Assembly: GCA_017577895.1 (NCBI GenBank)
Contig: PKQY01000031.1
Coordinates: 1 to 22,855, forward strand
Direction: 5' to 3'
Source: Bacillota bacterium
GTDB taxonomy: Bacteria; Bacillota; Bacilli; ZCTH02-B2
Length of the DNA: 22,855 nt
Shown piece by piece: positions 21,608 through 22,855 of this stretch (position 1 is the first letter of the stretch; each line of letters starts with the position of its first letter). The position numbers and the translations under genes are program-made. Below the pieces are notes generated by a model. It was not told the DNA's origin. It worked only from the letters and a program-made list of their open reading frames with translations, and ran no database searches.

Positions 21608-22456
21608 ATGTACAAAAAAATCGGGATCATCGGTTTTGGCACCATGGGTTCAGGCATTGCGCAAGTCTGTTTGGAAAACGGATATGAAGTGATTGCCGTC
21701 GAACAAGAGGAAGCGTTTTTCTCCCGGGGCCTGAACCAGATCAAACAAAATTGGCAACGGGCCATTTCGAAGGGACGGATGACGGCGGAACAACAGGCCG
21801 AATACGAGTCGCGGCTCGTCATGACGACGGATTTCGCCCGTTTGTCCGAAGCCGACTTCGTCATCGAAGCGGTGACGGAAAACATGGCGTTGAAAAAAGA
21901 CGTGTTCAAGAAAATGGACCAATACACCCGCCCCGGCGTGGTACTGGCCAGCAATACGTCGGGGTTGAGCATCACCGAAATGGCCAGCGTCACTTCGGAT
22001 CCGGGAAGGGTCATCGGTGTCCACTTTTTCAACCCGGTTCCGGTCATGAAACTCGTAGAGCTGATTCGCGGGTACGAAACCCGGGAAGAGACGTATCAGG
22101 CGGCGAAACAATTCGTCGATTCGTTGGGGAAAGAATCCATTGACGTGAAAGAATCGCCGCTGTTTGCCGTCAACCGGATTCTGGTGCCCATGATCAACGA
22201 GGCGATTTTTGTCTTGCAGGAAGGCATTGCCAGTGCCGAAGACATCGATAAAGGGATGAAATTGGGCGCCAACCACCCCATCGGTCCGCTGGCCTTGGCC
22301 GACCTCATCGGTTTGGATACGCTGCTCTTCGTGATGGATTCGTTGTATGAAGAAACGCAGGATTCCAAATACCGTGCTGCTCCGTTGCTGCGCAAAATGG
22401 TCCGGGCGGGCCATCTGGGCAGAAAAACCGGCCGAGGTTTTTACGAGTACAAATAA
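21608..22456 (+). CDS. 3-hydroxybutyryl-CoA (3-hydroxyacyl-CoA) dehydrogenase
   Basis: The enzyme of 282 aa oxidises (or reduces) 3-hydroxyacyl-CoA with NAD(H). The Rossmann motif GFGTMG is at 9-14, and GVHFFNPVPVMKLVE gives the catalytic His139-Glu151 dyad; S118 and N116 lie in SNTSGL. The length equals that of the stand-alone bacterial enzymes Hbd/MmgB. The loop before VNRIL reads ESPLFAVNRIL, where most relatives have Pro-Gly-Phe, a mild oddity. ATG 21608 has AAAGGAGA 7 nt upstream. It sits between a dead PAS regulator and a dead acyl-CoA dehydrogenase, so it may be the survivor of a former beta-oxidation or butyrate cluster. Confidence 0.94.
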   Translation: MYKKIGIIGFGTMGSGIAQVCLENGYEVIAVEQEEAFFSRGLNQIKQNWQRAISKGRMTAEQQAEYESRLVMTTDFARLSEADFVIEAVTENMALKKDVFKKMDQYTRPGVVLASNTSGLSITEMASVTSDPGRVIGVHFFNPVPVMKLVELIRGYETREETYQAAKQFVDSLGKESIDVKESPLFAVNRILVPMINEAIFVLQEGIASAEDIDKGMKLGANHPIGPLALADLIGLDTLLFVMDSLYEETQDSKYRAAPLLRKMVRAGHLGRKTGRGFYEYK

Positions 22457-22480
22457 GCGCCATATTCAACGCCTCATCAT

Positions 22481-22509
22481 GGCACGCATGCACGGGGTGC
22501 ATGCGTGCC
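22481..22509. terminator. 13-bp perfect hairpin after the 3-hydroxyacyl-CoA dehydrogenase gene
   Basis: GGCACGCATGCAC and GTGCATGCGTGCC pair perfectly around GGG. It begins 25 nt after the stop. It lacks a T-run (cataaaag follows), so it is an atypical terminator or a stabilising 3' end. Confidence 0.6.
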
Positions 22510-22544
22510 CATAAAAGACGGAAAATTTCACTTATTATGAATGG

Positions 22545-22771
22545 ATGGATTTCTTATTGAAAATGGCCATCCGCATTGAGGCAGCCCGCGGTCTCGTCTA
22601 TCGGGCGGCCACAGTTTTGAACCATGTGGATTTCCGAGGGAAAAACCCAGAACAGGCGAGGTTGGCGTCCATGGCCAAAGTGTTTGCTTCCGATACGGCC
22701 ATGCAGGACCGATGCGGTGCAAGTGTTGGCGCCTGATCATCGCCCGTTCGCTGCTGCCGGAACTGCGTTGA
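22545..22771 (+). pseudogene. Relic of an acyl-CoA dehydrogenase C-terminal domain
   Basis: The readable part MAIRIEAARGLVYRAA, NPEQARLASMAKVFASDTAM is the family's C-terminal helical domain. After SDTAMQ the frame changes: TDAVQVLG appears in a second frame, as expected from a deletion of a few bases. Then RLIIARSLLPELR and TGA (22769-22771) appear in a further frame, as the normal end of such enzymes. The segment between, which normally carries the GYGY and the catalytic Glu in YEGT, is missing. The N-terminal two-thirds is absent as well, so the gene is dead. There is no ribosome binding site before 22545. Confidence 0.78.
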
Positions 22772-22804
22772 CAAGCTGAAGAAAGAACGGGAGGAAGCAG
22801 CTCG

Positions 22805-22855
22805 ATGACAACACAACGGTCAAAGCCTGGATTTTTCTTCATCCACGGAGCAGGG
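22805..22855 (+). CDS. Start of a probable alpha/beta hydrolase (partial)
   Basis: Only 17 codons are visible before the window ends. They read MTTQRSKPGFFFIHGAG. GGGAGG lies about 11 nt upstream. A beta strand followed by HGAG near the N-terminus is the oxyanion-hole motif of alpha/beta hydrolases (esterases, thioesterases, peroxidases). With so little sequence no subtype can be given. Confidence 0.55.
   Translation, partial: MTTQRSKPGFFFIHGAG

Overview
The window looks like a chromosomal segment of a moderately GC-rich, endospore-lineage Firmicute. A thermophilic Bacillales (Thermoactinomycetaceae-like) is my best guess, but no marker fixes the genus. The grounds are strong AGGAGG-type ribosome binding sites, frequent TTG start codons (XRE, SRAP, TetR, MerR, probably rlmN), sigma-A promoters with near-consensus boxes, and a Bacillus-like gene content.

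Layout. Positions 1-2036 hold two tandem copies of one insertion sequence (ISNCY/IS1202-like DDE transposase). The left copy is cut by the window edge; the right copy is complete (439-2036). They are separated by 8 bp. The right copy ends 13 bp before the TTG start of an XRE-cupin regulator. Positions 2717-7489 form an oxidative-stress and housekeeping block: glutathione peroxidase 1 (-) under a PerR/Fur-like box, an SRAP DNA-protein-crosslink protein (+), rlmN (-), glutathione peroxidase 2 (-), a small cupin (-) and a flavin reductase (+). Positions 7620-12248 (+) carry a 55-codon gene, then a TetR repressor and a 1047-aa MMPL/RND exporter. Near-identical palindromes lie in front of both the TetR and the MMPL gene. 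A DUF523 (TudS-like) protein follows.

Positions 12316-16258 (-) are an acyl-CoA operon: MerR regulator, AMP-forming acyl-CoA synthetase (overlapping the MerR gene by 50 nt) and an AidB-like acyl-CoA dehydrogenase. Its promoter is overlapped by an ACGT-rich palindrome. A MATE exporter and a Glu/Leu/Phe/Val-type dehydrogenase (glutamate dehydrogenase) with a structured leader follow, both on the minus strand. From 19606 the plus strand carries thiD, a P-loop NTPase fused to an Asp23/Gls24-like domain, a relic PAS regulator, 3-hydroxyacyl-CoA dehydrogenase, a relic acyl-CoA dehydrogenase, and the start of a probable alpha/beta hydrolase.

Themes. Peroxide defence (two peroxidases) and short- or branched-chain acyl-CoA catabolism (synthetase, dehydrogenase, 3-hydroxyacyl-CoA dehydrogenase, relics) recur. 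Local regulation is unusually readable: a PerR/Fur box, twin TetR operators and a MerR operator all sit on recognisable promoters. I found no CRISPR array, rRNA, tRNA or clear phage module. The least conventional items are the P-loop/Asp23 fusion, the glutamate dehydrogenase leader, the twin-operator TetR-MMPL unit and the two decaying genes around the 3-hydroxyacyl-CoA dehydrogenase.
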